Shown here: positions 17,373-25,371 of the stretch, one piece after another
Layout of the letters: each line of letters opens with the position of its first letter
Position numbering within the stretch: position 1 is the first letter of the stretch
Virus record (IMG/VR): IMGVR_UViG_3300009419_000013
Coordinates: 1 to 64,000 of that record
DNA from: a virus
Reading direction: 5' to 3' (one strand)
DNA: 64,000 nucleotides
Notes under the pieces: generated by a model
Seen by the model: the letters and a program-made list of their open reading frames with translations, nothing else
Told to the model about the DNA's origin: nothing
Databases searched by the model: none
Program-made: the position numbers and the translations under genes

Positions 17373-17807
17373 ATGTTAAAATTAATTAAAGTGATTAAGG
17401 AAATAATTCTATATAGAGAATATTCCAAAATAATTAAGAAGGAATCAAAGAATGCACAGCTTTGGAGCAGAAGAAAATTAAGACTTGATTTTTTTAATAG
17501 AATATACACAGTTATAAATTTACCGCCTGAGGTTTTATATGCCACTGATTTACCTAAGGAATCAAGACCTTCATTCGTTATAAGCGAAACTAAGGATATT
17601 AACGACTATCTCAAAGCTTTAAATCTTGAGGAATTACTTACAATGTGGATCGAACCAGTAAAAGGTACTGATGAGGAGTCATATCTTGTTGTTTATCAAT
17701 TTTTATTTAGATATTTGAGCTGGCTTTGGATAATCAGGTTTTTATTTGAGATAGCTATAGTGGTAACCATAATATATAATTTGAATTGGATAATATCTTT
17801 ATTTTAA
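17373..17807 (+). CDS. Unknown protein with a C-terminal membrane anchor
   Basis: 144 residues. The N-terminal 60 are basic (many Lys/Arg) and probably helical. The last 35 are hydrophobic (YLSWLWIIRFLFEIAIVVTIIY), consistent with one or two membrane helices at the C-terminus. Its stop abuts the ATG of the nuclease gene, so translation may be coupled. I do not recognise the family. A membrane-tethered partner of its neighbours is possible but unsupported. Confidence 0.6.
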   Translation: MLKLIKVIKEIILYREYSKIIKKESKNAQLWSRRKLRLDFFNRIYTVINLPPEVLYATDLPKESRPSFVISETKDINDYLKALNLEELLTMWIEPVKGTDEESYLVVYQFLFRYLSWLWIIRFLFEIAIVVTIIYNLNWIISLF

Positions 17808-18614
17808 ATGATTACTGATAAATTCAAAGAGGATCTGGAAAAAAAATTAGAATTTTTTAATGATCCTAAATTTGTATTCAATGAGGATATACATGTTTAT
17901 AGATATGATGGTATAAAGTTCGATTCGGTCACTACATTTTTAAAGAATTTTAAAACCCCTTTTAATAAGGAATATTGGTCAAAAAAGAAAGCTCAGGAAA
18001 GAGGAGTTGATGTATCATTAGTTTTAAATGAATGGCAGAATAAAGCAGATACTGCTAACGATCTAGGTACAAGAGTCCATAAATTCATAGAAGATTTTTG
18101 GAGCGGACTCAATCCGGTTAATCCGAATGATGGCAGCGAATATTCAAAAAGAATCGATAAATTTATGCTAGCATATAATAAGGTTCTTAAATACATGGTT
18201 CCCCTTAAATCTGAGCTTAGAGTTTTTTCTAAAAAATGGAGAATAGCTGGAACCATAGATCAACCATTTCTTTTTTATGATACTAAGAGGGAAAAGATAT
18301 TTCTCATAATAGGGGACTGGAAAACAAATGGAGAATTTAAGGATGATAATCATCCGAAGGGAAGATATCAGAAATTACTAAGACCTTTTACTAATCTATA
18401 TGCAAATCATCATAATGAGTATTCTATACAGATAAGTATGTATAGATTAATACTTGAGGAGGAATTGGGAATAGAAACCGAGAGTGGATTTCTTTGCCAT
18501 ATAGGTCCAGACGAAGCTCCAAAGATATTCCCAGCGAAGGATTTAAGAGAACCTTTAAGAGCTTATCTAAACCAAAATAGAGAAAATAATTTGGATATTT
18601 TTGATCTAAACTAG
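17808..18614 (+). CDS. PD-(D/E)XK nuclease, RecB/Cas4-like
   Basis: 268 residues with the RecB-family nuclease motifs in order: GTRVH (87-91, catalytic His), AGTID (147-151), IGDWKT (168-173, the D-x-K core) and QISMY (208-212, the Q-x3-Y motif). No helicase domain or iron-sulfur cysteine set is seen. Such proteins act as 5'-3' or 3'-5' DNA exonucleases in recombination or host DNA degradation. It starts directly after the upstream stop in the deaminase-sigma operon. Confidence 0.8.
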   Translation: MITDKFKEDLEKKLEFFNDPKFVFNEDIHVYRYDGIKFDSVTTFLKNFKTPFNKEYWSKKKAQERGVDVSLVLNEWQNKADTANDLGTRVHKFIEDFWSGLNPVNPNDGSEYSKRIDKFMLAYNKVLKYMVPLKSELRVFSKKWRIAGTIDQPFLFYDTKREKIFLIIGDWKTNGEFKDDNHPKGRYQKLLRPFTNLYANHHNEYSIQISMYRLILEEELGIETESGFLCHIGPDEAPKIFPAKDLREPLRAYLNQNRENNLDIFDLN

Positions 18615-18658
18615 AAACAAATATAGAATAATAACTAAAATAATAAAAATATAATATT

Positions 18659-19180
18659 ATGAAGAAGAAAGAATCAGAAGCGATGGAAAATCAATTCCCT
18701 GGTGGATCTACTGAGATTGATTTCAGTAATGATCCCATCATGAGTAGTCTTAACATCGATAACGAATTGGTAAAATCGTTAGAAAATTCAATTTCTGAAA
18801 AAAAGGAAGAAATAAAAAATAAAGTTTATGCTGTTTCTTTCGATGACAAACTTTTTGATGAGTATGATAGATTTATTGCTGATTATGCAGAATGGACTTC
18901 TACGGAGGCATTAGGAATTGTGCAAGTTAACAAAACTATCCAGAAAATTAAAAAAGAGGGTATTAAGGATGGTGTAATTTATTTAGGTGCTTTACCTCTA
19001 GAAGCAAGCCATTATTTTCTTTCCAAATCTAAAGGAACAGGAAAGGAAAGCGCTGAATCATTTATAAGACTTTATAAGCCTTTGGACATGGCATTATCGG
19101 ATGCTAAATCTGATGTAGCGGAGGTTAAAGATTTAGAAAAGCAATTAGCCGCAGCAATGCAGGGTGTTACATTGGGATAA
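18659..19180 (+). CDS. Unknown acidic helical protein
   Basis: 173 residues with no membrane segment and no known motif. An alternative in-frame ATG at 18683 would remove eight charged residues. The centre (about 55-135) contains a compact block with DEYDRFIADYAEWTSTEALG and ALPLEASHYFLSK; the C-terminus is a helix ending QLAAAMQG. It is followed by a terminator, so it closes the operon that starts at the deaminase or has its own unrecognised promoter in the AT-rich 44-base leader. Confidence 0.6.
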   Translation: MKKKESEAMENQFPGGSTEIDFSNDPIMSSLNIDNELVKSLENSISEKKEEIKNKVYAVSFDDKLFDEYDRFIADYAEWTSTEALGIVQVNKTIQKIKKEGIKDGVIYLGALPLEASHYFLSKSKGTGKESAESFIRLYKPLDMALSDAKSDVAEVKDLEKQLAAAMQGVTLG

Positions 19181-19205
19181 TTCTGAATTTATTTATAGGT
19201 TTTCT

Positions 19206-19230
19206 AAAGCTAGCATTTGCTAGCTTTTTT
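19206..19230 (+). terminator. Terminator closing the deaminase-sigma operon
   Basis: A perfect 9-bp stem (19206-19214 with 19219-19227), a 4-base loop and a T tract. GATATATA follows seven bases later. Confidence 0.9.
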
Positions 19231-19236
19231 TATGTG

Positions 19237-19244
19237 GATATATA
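19237..19244 (+). promoter_or_regulatory. Candidate late promoter GATATATA
   Basis: An exact octamer directly after a terminator and 33 bases before the ATG at 19270. Confidence 0.65.
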
Positions 19245-19269
19245 ATGAATAAATTAAAATAAATTAGTT

Positions 19270-19554
19270 ATGTTAGAAAAAATTAAAAACAATGCTTGGT
19301 CGATAAACATGGTTTTACTTTTATTAGTATTACTGAGACAATGCGGGGTTAATAGGGATATTGATAGGCTCGAAAAAAATTCAAAATCTACAAAGGTTGT
19401 AGTTGATTCACTACTTATCATTACCCCCTCAAATACTGAGATGAGGGAGGAAATGAATCAAACGATGTTTAATTTCCTGATATACGAGGATGATTTTGAT
19501 AAAGGAAAAACTTCTCTGTCTGAAATAAAATCGAAGATAAATGAATCAAAATAA
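19270..19554 (+). CDS. Small membrane-anchored protein
   Basis: 94 residues. One strongly hydrophobic segment near the N-terminus (SINMVLLLLVLL, about residues 11-22) is followed by a cysteine and a charged helical domain that may form a coiled coil. The topology resembles that of small phage lysis or spanin subunits, but no family signature is present. It overlaps the next membrane-protein gene by 14 bases, suggesting a two-component membrane unit. Confidence 0.55.
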   Translation: MLEKIKNNAWSINMVLLLLVLLRQCGVNRDIDRLEKNSKSTKVVVDSLLIITPSNTEMREEMNQTMFNFLIYEDDFDKGKTSLSEIKSKINESK

Positions 19555-20197
19555 GAGAGAATCCACCATAAAGTGGTTTATCATTGGTACTTTTGTTACT
19601 CTATATTTAATAGTTTCAATCATATCAACTATTCACGTTATTGATTTTTTTAGATTATCCAATCCTGATTGGCTAGCTATATCTTTGGCATTAGCATTTG
19701 AAATAGGTGCTGCTGCATCTTTGGCATCCTTAATAGCTCTTGATAAGATGAATAAAACTATAGTTTGGATGCTATTTATTATCCTTACTTTAATGCAAGC
19801 TATGGGTAATACCTATTATGCATATACTAATCTCTCCGATTTTTCCAAATGGAGTGAGCTATTTGGCTTGGTTGAGGAGGAGATAATATACCAGAAAAGA
19901 ATTCTATCATTGATAAGTGGTGCTATACTTCCCTTAGTTTCTTTAGGATTTATAAAATCACTGGTTGATTACATAAGACCAGATTCAGACTCCAAGGAAA
20001 ATTCTAGCCATATTCCTATGGATATCCCTGAATCTGATGATGTACAGATCGATGAGGTGGATGAAATCGTAGAAACCCCTATTGCCGATAGCTCCAATGA
20101 AATAAAATTAAAGTCAATTGACGCTGGAGGAAGTGGGGCGGAATTAAAAGACTTGGTGTACAAGGATGGACATGTAGATCCAACCATTCTTAAATAA
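19541..20197 (+). CDS. Multi-pass membrane protein with acidic cytoplasmic tail
   Basis: 218 residues. Four hydrophobic segments are visible at about 11-35, 43-65, 71-90 and 117-140. They are followed by about 75 polar, Asp/Glu/Ser-rich residues without hydrophobic stretches. It overlaps the preceding membrane-protein gene by 14 bases. No holin or transporter family is recognised. Its place among late virion genes would suit a lysis or superinfection-exclusion role, but that is inference. Confidence 0.55.
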   Translation: MNQNKRESTIKWFIIGTFVTLYLIVSIISTIHVIDFFRLSNPDWLAISLALAFEIGAAASLASLIALDKMNKTIVWMLFIILTLMQAMGNTYYAYTNLSDFSKWSELFGLVEEEIIYQKRILSLISGAILPLVSLGFIKSLVDYIRPDSDSKENSSHIPMDIPESDDVQIDEVDEIVETPIADSSNEIKLKSIDAGGSGAELKDLVYKDGHVDPTILK

Positions 20198-20204
20198 ATA
20201 TATA
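20197..20204 (+). promoter_or_regulatory. Variant late promoter AATATATA
   Basis: One mismatch from GATATATA, 24 bases before the TTG start at 20221. Confidence 0.4.
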
Positions 20205-20220
20205 AAAAAATTATAAAGAT

Positions 20221-20898
20221 TTGTCAAATACAGAAAACCAAAACGTAGATAATTTCGATGGAGGATCTGCAGCATCCTCTGGACCAATCGAATTTATAGG
20301 TGGTTCGTCAGAATTTGCTACTGATCCTCTGGGTGGTGCTACCGCGGGATTTAATACATTATATACTAATATTGCTCTTACTTATCCTGATATTGATAGA
20401 GTAAAGGCAACATTTGAAAGATTTAATGATCCAAGTGAGATTAGATTTATAAAGGAAGCTCTCACTGTAACGAAGCAGTCACAGACCTTAAATAAGCTGG
20501 AATTGGTTGATTTCTTTCACCCTCTGCAAAATTTTTCGGAGTATCAGAAACAAAGTATGATAATAGGTCCAAGATCATCAGTCAATATAGATGCTGGATC
20601 TTTCTATGGCACCACGGGCGAGGTTTCAATGTTTATCGCTAAGGCAAATTATCTTCCCGAGGCTGGGGATAATGATAGAATTTTATTTTGGGACTATAAG
20701 GCTAATGCCAGAAATATTATGGGAAGCATAATGATTTTGACCGGTGCGGTAAAAAATGGTTCACAATGGAGAGGATGGGACATGGATCCATTTTCAACAT
20801 ATGGACATACTGGGGATGCTAATAGTTCCCAAGGAGGTTTTATATTCACTAATCCAACGGATTATAGTGTTAACCTAACAGTAATAGCAGCTAATTAA
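20221..20898 (+). CDS. Virion-associated protein, paralogue A
   Basis: 225 residues from a TTG start; no in-frame ATG lies before the conserved part. The first 45 residues are Ser/Gly-rich and probably flexible. The C-terminal 130 residues share a pattern with the next gene: an Ala-rich strand, ILFWDYKANARNIMG, MILTG, WRGWD, then a final GGFIFTNPTDYSV block. It appears to be a beta-sandwich. Two tandem copies among late genes suggest capsid decoration or neck proteins. No T4 counterpart is recognised. Confidence 0.6.
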   Translation: MSNTENQNVDNFDGGSAASSGPIEFIGGSSEFATDPLGGATAGFNTLYTNIALTYPDIDRVKATFERFNDPSEIRFIKEALTVTKQSQTLNKLELVDFFHPLQNFSEYQKQSMIIGPRSSVNIDAGSFYGTTGEVSMFIAKANYLPEAGDNDRILFWDYKANARNIMGSIMILTGAVKNGSQWRGWDMDPFSTYGHTGDANSSQGGFIFTNPTDYSVNLTVIAAN

Positions 20899-20899
20899 T

Positions 20900-21385
20900 A
20901 TGGCAACACAACCAATAACTTGTCCGTATCTGGTAGACGAAGGATTTAGATTCTATAATGGTAATCTAGTATTGGATAATGGACAGACGAATAATCCACC
21001 GGTGTATTTACCTATGGATGATATTGAATTAAAAGTTGATACGTTTGCAAGAAATCGAGCAATACTAAGAGTATCTAGCTGTTTTCTTTTAAGCCAAAGT
21101 GATATTGCTAATGTTGATGGCTACGTTGATTTTATAGCAATAAAAGCGATATTTCCAGCTAATATAGTGGAATCTAAGAAATATATAACTTGGGAATATC
21201 AAGGTGTCACTAATTATATGGGAGAATTAATGATTCTTAGCGGCAAGATGCTTTCGTCAACAGATTCAACTTTCGAGGGGTGGAATTTGGCTAAACCAGG
21301 TACTACTTTTAATAACGGTGGTATAACTTTTTGTAATCCGCATACCGATATCGAGATAAGATTAGAAATATTAATAGGATCCTAA
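20900..21385 (+). CDS. Virion-associated protein, paralogue B
   Basis: 161 residues, starting two bases after paralogue A. It lacks the Ser/Gly-rich N-terminal extension and keeps the same core order: ITWEYQGVTNYMG, LMILSG, FEGWNL, then GGITFCNPHTDIEIR. Identity with paralogue A is modest, so the duplication is old. Both copies have kept intact frames. Function unknown. Confidence 0.6.
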   Translation: MATQPITCPYLVDEGFRFYNGNLVLDNGQTNNPPVYLPMDDIELKVDTFARNRAILRVSSCFLLSQSDIANVDGYVDFIAIKAIFPANIVESKKYITWEYQGVTNYMGELMILSGKMLSSTDSTFEGWNLAKPGTTFNNGGITFCNPHTDIEIRLEILIGS

Positions 21386-21437
21386 AAATCGCTATTAAAA
21401 TGAAATATATAATGTAAAAGTTTCTTGTCCCTTGATG

Positions 21438-21445
21438 GATATATA
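21438..21445 (+). promoter_or_regulatory. Candidate late promoter GATATATA
   Basis: An exact octamer in an 82-base intergenic gap, 30 bases before the ATG at 21468. Confidence 0.65.
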
Positions 21446-21467
21446 AACTGTAAAAAAAAATTTAACC

Positions 21468-23639
21468 ATGGACTTCATAAACCAAGTAAAAAAATTAAAA
21501 GAAGTAACTAAATCACCTGAGGTTAGAACTCTATGTGAAAGTTTTCTTAGCGGAGGATCAGTTTCGGAGAGCGATCTAGTTAAATCTATTAATGAACATA
21601 ATATAACTCCAGACTTCGTATCTAACACACAAAATCATTTAGATATGATAAGAAAAGAGGAGGCAGAACTTTCTAAAAAGAATGCTGCAGCTCTTATGGA
21701 ATCTTGGGGTGGTTTGAAAAATGCATCTTTAAACAATGCAGGATCATACATCTCTAGAAAAGAAGAGAAAGAAGATAGATCACTTTTAGAAAGCTTATCA
21801 CAATTAGAGGGAAGTAATTTAGATTCTACTGCTAAATCATTTATCAAATCACAAGAGGTAAATAATTTAGGAATAAGATTAGCATTAAATTCTATTAAAG
21901 AATCTTCAATTTATAGCTATCCAAAAGCTAAAATTATGGTTGAACAATATAGTAATCTTTTGGAAAATAAAGGAGTCCCTGAATTTTCTTTGGTTCATAA
22001 TTTTCTAAATGATATTAAATCTTTATCTTGGGATAAAGACGTAGCTCAAGTTGCTGAATCTGTTAAGGAGAAATCTGAATCATTGAGCAGAGAAATAGAG
22101 GTAGCTAAAGTTTTAGAGGCTTTAAAGAACAGCGGTAACTCTTCATTCTATTCTGAATTAAACGAAACCTTGAATGATTGGTTGGTATCTGAAGAAAAAT
22201 CTAATGGCCTACTTGTTAGAAATATTTCGAAATGGAATTTCAATCCGATGGTTAGAGGATTAATAAACTATCTTAATGTTAATGAAACTGAAGATAAAAG
22301 AAAATTAGAAATTCCTGAAATGATACAGGGAGAATCTAGTGTATCGAGAGTATACTCTCCAGTTTTATTAGAAAATGGTAGATCCCTATTTTACCTAGGT
22401 GGATTCATATTTGAGGCTAATGAAGACGGTTTAAGAAAAATATCAGATAAAGAAATATCATCATTGCCACAGGAATATCTTTCATTAGTTTATACCTATG
22501 GTAAAAAACATGTTAGAGTTAATGAAAATGGAATCTTTATTAAATTAGGAAAAAGCATAGTTAGACTGGTTGAAGAAAATGACGAGGTAACTGCTTATAT
22601 GGGAAAAACTAGATTGAAATTTAGTGATCCTAGTGGTCTTGCTAAAATTGTTGGATTGGAATCAGGGTCTTATTTCGGAGTTAATGAATCTGATGTAGTT
22701 AATGACATAATGAATCTTTATACTAATTACAGTAACATCGTAGAATTAGACTTTGCTAAAAGTTTAACATCTAATGTATATGAAGGAGTTGGAGTTAATT
22801 TATTCAAATGGATGGATCAAATTTATCTTCAGAAGATAAATGATTCAATGAATGAGAATTCAATACATAAAGTAACTGGAACACAAGCAGTTTCGGTTGT
22901 TAAAAATTATCTTAGATATGACATCTCTGAAGGTTTAACAGAATTTTTAGAAGGTGAAAGTAAGGTTAAATCTGTTATGATCAACGATAGAGAGAAAGTT
23001 ATTTCAAACATATCTAAAGTTGATGAAGAATTAAATAAAATAAATACACTAATAGGATCAAGCCCACTATACGGTGAATCAGATCAGATTAAAGCAGCTA
23101 AAAAAATGCTTGAATCCGAACTTGTTATGCTAAGAGAAAAGTGGAACCAAATAAATCTTGAAATTGAAAAGATAGATCTTGATATTAACATAAGTGGAAG
23201 CTTAGATTTATTCGAGGATGAAAAATTTAATATCGGTTCTTACATAAAGGTTAAGGAGTCTGGGGAGACTGGAAAAATTATATCTATGGATGGTACATCA
23301 GGAAGATATACAGTATTACTAGACAACGGTAAGACATCTGACTTTTTAATAAATGAAATTAGTGATCTTGAGGAAGCATTATCTCAGGCAGCTGAAAAGA
23401 ATGCTGAATCGTCTGACGAAGATGGTGAGGAAGAGGTTAAAGAATCTAATAATCTTAATAAATCAGATCTTTCAATAGAGGAGCAAAAAAATATACTAAA
23501 GAATTTTGCTAATATGCACGGATTTACTAAAGCACCTAAAGGTGAAACGGAAGAAAAAATAGAACTAGGCTTAGATAGCTTACACGGTTACAATATTTCG
23601 ATGAATGAAGAATCTAGTGAAGATTTAAAAAAAAAGTAA
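21468..23639 (+). CDS. Large head-associated protein with probable -1 frameshift extension
   Basis: 723 residues in the zero frame, mostly helical and charged, with no membrane segment. Residues about 270-430 form a beta-rich part (SVSRVYSPVLLENGRSLFYL, AYMGKTRLKFSD). Residues about 515-580 are coiled coil. Residues about 590-630 look like a small SH3-like barrel (YIKVKESGETGKIISMDG, YTVLLDNGKTSDF). The C-terminus is acidic. It contains a VNES tetrapeptide like those in other head proteins, suggesting prohead protease processing. The frame stops at 23637-23639 immediately after A AAA AAG, the dnaX-type slippery sequence. I do not recognise the family; a scaffold or internal head protein is my best guess. 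Confidence 0.6.
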   Translation: MDFINQVKKLKEVTKSPEVRTLCESFLSGGSVSESDLVKSINEHNITPDFVSNTQNHLDMIRKEEAELSKKNAAALMESWGGLKNASLNNAGSYISRKEEKEDRSLLESLSQLEGSNLDSTAKSFIKSQEVNNLGIRLALNSIKESSIYSYPKAKIMVEQYSNLLENKGVPEFSLVHNFLNDIKSLSWDKDVAQVAESVKEKSESLSREIEVAKVLEALKNSGNSSFYSELNETLNDWLVSEEKSNGLLVRNISKWNFNPMVRGLINYLNVNETEDKRKLEIPEMIQGESSVSRVYSPVLLENGRSLFYLGGFIFEANEDGLRKISDKEISSLPQEYLSLVYTYGKKHVRVNENGIFIKLGKSIVRLVEENDEVTAYMGKTRLKFSDPSGLAKIVGLESGSYFGVNESDVVNDIMNLYTNYSNIVELDFAKSLTSNVYEGVGVNLFKWMDQIYLQKINDSMNENSIHKVTGTQAVSVVKNYLRYDISEGLTEFLEGESKVKSVMINDREKVISNISKVDEELNKINTLIGSSPLYGESDQIKAAKKMLESELVMLREKWNQINLEIEKIDLDINISGSLDLFEDEKFNIGSYIKVKESGETGKIISMDGTSGRYTVLLDNGKTSDFLINEISDLEEALSQAAEKNAESSDEDGEEEVKESNNLNKSDLSIEEQKNILKNFANMHGFTKAPKGETEEKIELGLDSLHGYNISMNEESSEDLKKK

Positions 23640-23791
23640 GCCGTAACTTTTATTTTGCTCCTAAGGGGGAAAATCAGAATAAACCAGGCGAGACTTTTGT
23701 TCAATCTTCTGATGGTAAATTAAGTAAAGCTCCCGATGGCAAAGAAATAGAATCCTCCGACGAAGACGAGGAGGAAGAGGATAAGGAATAA
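23629..23791 (+). other. -1 frameshift site (A AAA AAG) and 51-residue C-terminal extension
   Basis: Nine A at 23627-23635 followed by G place the heptamer A AAA AAG (about 23630-23636) in the zero frame directly before the TAA stop. A -1 slip continues through a 51-residue open frame (from GTA at 23636 to the stop at 23789-23791). The extension contains KLSKAPDGKEIESSDEDEEE, close in composition to the C-terminus of the main frame. Its stop falls at the base of the terminator hairpin, as a real gene end would. A true single-base deletion or a base-calling error in the A run would give the same picture. Confidence 0.65.
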
Positions 23792-23826
23792 AAAGAATGT
23801 AGCTCATGAGCTACATTCTTTTTTTA
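23791..23826 (+). terminator. Terminator after the frameshift gene
   Basis: A perfect 14-bp stem (23791-23804 with 23809-23822), a 4-base loop and a T run. Confidence 0.92.
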
Positions 23827-23880
23827 TGAAATCATTTATCTGTTTTATACTAAAACTATAAACCAACCAAATAACAAACA

Positions 23881-24240
23881 ATGGCTAAAGAATATGTTAA
23901 AAACAGCGAGCTTTTAGCAGCTGTAATAGAATCTAAAAGTAAGGGTCAACTTACACCCGATACAATAGATATGTTTATGTTAATGATAAACGGAATATCT
24001 AAAAAAATGTCATATAAGGATCCGGAGGATAAAGAGGATTGTATGGCATTTGCAATGGAGGATCTTTGTAAATATTGGAATAGATTTAATCCTGAAAAAT
24101 CAAATAATCCATTTGCTTATTATACACAGATAGCTAAAAATGGATTTGCTAAGGGATGGAAAAAAATACATCCTCCGAAAAATCCTAAAACAATACCTTT
24201 TAGCTATATAACGGGTGAGGATAATTCGTATAACGTTTAA
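23881..24240 (+). CDS. gp55: Late transcription sigma factor (gp55-like)
   Basis: 119 residues (T4 gp55 is 185). It matches the gp55 core from memory: YVKNSELLAAVIE at the start, DTIDMFMLMINGISKKM, a helix with MAFAMEDLCKYWNRFNPEKS, then NPFAYYTQIAKNGFAKGWKK. The family is a reduced sigma-region-2 protein that directs host RNA polymerase to late promoters. The long C-terminal tail with the sliding-clamp-binding peptide of T4 gp55 is missing; the protein ends about 20 residues after the core. It is the natural candidate reader of the GATATATA sites. It follows a terminator, and its own promoter is not clear. Confidence 0.82.
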   Translation: MAKEYVKNSELLAAVIESKSKGQLTPDTIDMFMLMINGISKKMSYKDPEDKEDCMAFAMEDLCKYWNRFNPEKSNNPFAYYTQIAKNGFAKGWKKIHPPKNPKTIPFSYITGEDNSYNV

Positions 24241-24246
24241 TCTATT

Positions 24247-24732
24247 ATGGTAGATATAAAGAAAGTAAAACCTAACGGTGATCACAAATCTGGAAAATAT
24301 GCACCAAGAAATCCGGATAAGTATATAGGTGATATACATAATATCATCTATAGATCTTCATGGGAATATAGATTCTGTATCTACTGCGATACTAATGATT
24401 CTATATTAAAATGGAGTTCAGAGCCAGTTGCTATAGATTATTATAATCCTCTCGATAAAAAAGATCATAAGTATAATGTAGATTTCTATATAAAGGTGCA
24501 AAGGGAGGATCAAACCGAGCAGGACTGGATAATAGAAATAAAACCCGAAAACCAGACAAAGAAACCTATATATGAAGGTGTTAATACATTAGCAAAACTT
24601 AAATCATACAATAGAAATATGCAGATTTGGATAACAAATCAAGCAAAATTTAAAGCTGCTAAATTATGGGCAGAGAAGAGGGGATATAAATTCGGAGTTG
24701 TTGATGAGAATTTTTTATTTAAAAGTAAATAA
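24247..24732 (+). CDS. gp4: Head completion nuclease (gp4-like)
   Basis: 161 residues, the size of T4 gp4 (150). It shows the TnsA/PD-(D/E)XK-like pattern of that family: IYRSSWEYRF with E40, WSSEPVAIDYY, YNVDFYIK with D79, WIIEIKP with E97/K99, and a C-terminal helix (NQAKFKAAKLWAEKRGYKF). In T4 this protein acts late in head completion, before tail joining. It starts seven bases after gp55 and overlaps the next gene by one base (TAATG). Confidence 0.85.
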   Translation: MVDIKKVKPNGDHKSGKYAPRNPDKYIGDIHNIIYRSSWEYRFCIYCDTNDSILKWSSEPVAIDYYNPLDKKDHKYNVDFYIKVQREDQTEQDWIIEIKPENQTKKPIYEGVNTLAKLKSYNRNMQIWITNQAKFKAAKLWAEKRGYKFGVVDENFLFKSK

Positions 24733-25334
24733 TGTACTCTGATCTTGTTTTGGAATATAAAGATTCCATTGAAATTGGTAAGAATGTATTTACCGAGACT
24801 GATTTATATTTTTCTGATAACTATTTCTTTTCTAACAAGGAAATGATACAATTCAAACCTCCCTTTGTACCTGGAACAATATATAATTTCAACTATTTAA
24901 CGGATACTAGACTAAGTGAAACTAGAAAATTCATAGACAGAAGACCATTGATATTATGTACGAATGTATATCAAAATCCGAATTCTGGTACGATTATAGA
25001 GGGAATAGATATTATAACGGTTCCTCCCCGCATAAGAATAGATATAATAGGGAATTTTTATGATCAGTTTTATTCGCAGGTAGAATCAAATTATTTATCG
25101 TTCCAATCAGGAGGTGCAATTACACCAGTTAATTTAAAAAAGCCGCTATTAGAAAATCTGTTAAGAAACACCGGATATAATTTCTCATTATTTGGTTTTA
25201 AATATAAATTTATAAGAAATCCAAGAATAATATCTAATAAAGATTGGGCCAAAATTCCATATCTTACCGATAGTAACATAGAGGGGTTAAGCTTACAAAC
25301 GATATATAAGGAATATCAATCGAAATTAATTTAA
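24732..25334 (+). CDS. Head completion/connector candidate
   Basis: 200 residues, co-translated with gp4 through a TAATG overlap and placed just before the portal genes. The pattern is PGTIYNFNYL, then DRRPLILC, then GIDIITVPPRIRIDIIGNF. It weakly recalls proteins annotated in other T4-like phages as DNA end protector or head completion proteins (PG-x-Y-x-F, D-x-x-PL, GxN-x(3)-P-x-x-R). I am not certain of that link. No membrane segment or catalytic motif is visible. Confidence 0.45.
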   Translation: MYSDLVLEYKDSIEIGKNVFTETDLYFSDNYFFSNKEMIQFKPPFVPGTIYNFNYLTDTRLSETRKFIDRRPLILCTNVYQNPNSGTIIEGIDIITVPPRIRIDIIGNFYDQFYSQVESNYLSFQSGGAITPVNLKKPLLENLLRNTGYNFSLFGFKYKFIRNPRIISNKDWAKIPYLTDSNIEGLSLQTIYKEYQSKLI

Positions 25335-25371
25335 TCTTTTGACTAGAATAAAACATATACTTTATAAATAA

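Noticed and set aside
25301-25308. GATATATA near the end of the gene at 24732 as a promoter for the portals
   Set aside because: It is inside a coding region and 71 bases from the portal ATG, outside the usual spacing; an AT-rich genome gives some chance copies.
25362-25369. TATAAATA, the T4 late promoter box, before the first portal gene
   Set aside because: It ends two bases before the ATG, so transcription from it would start inside the gene.
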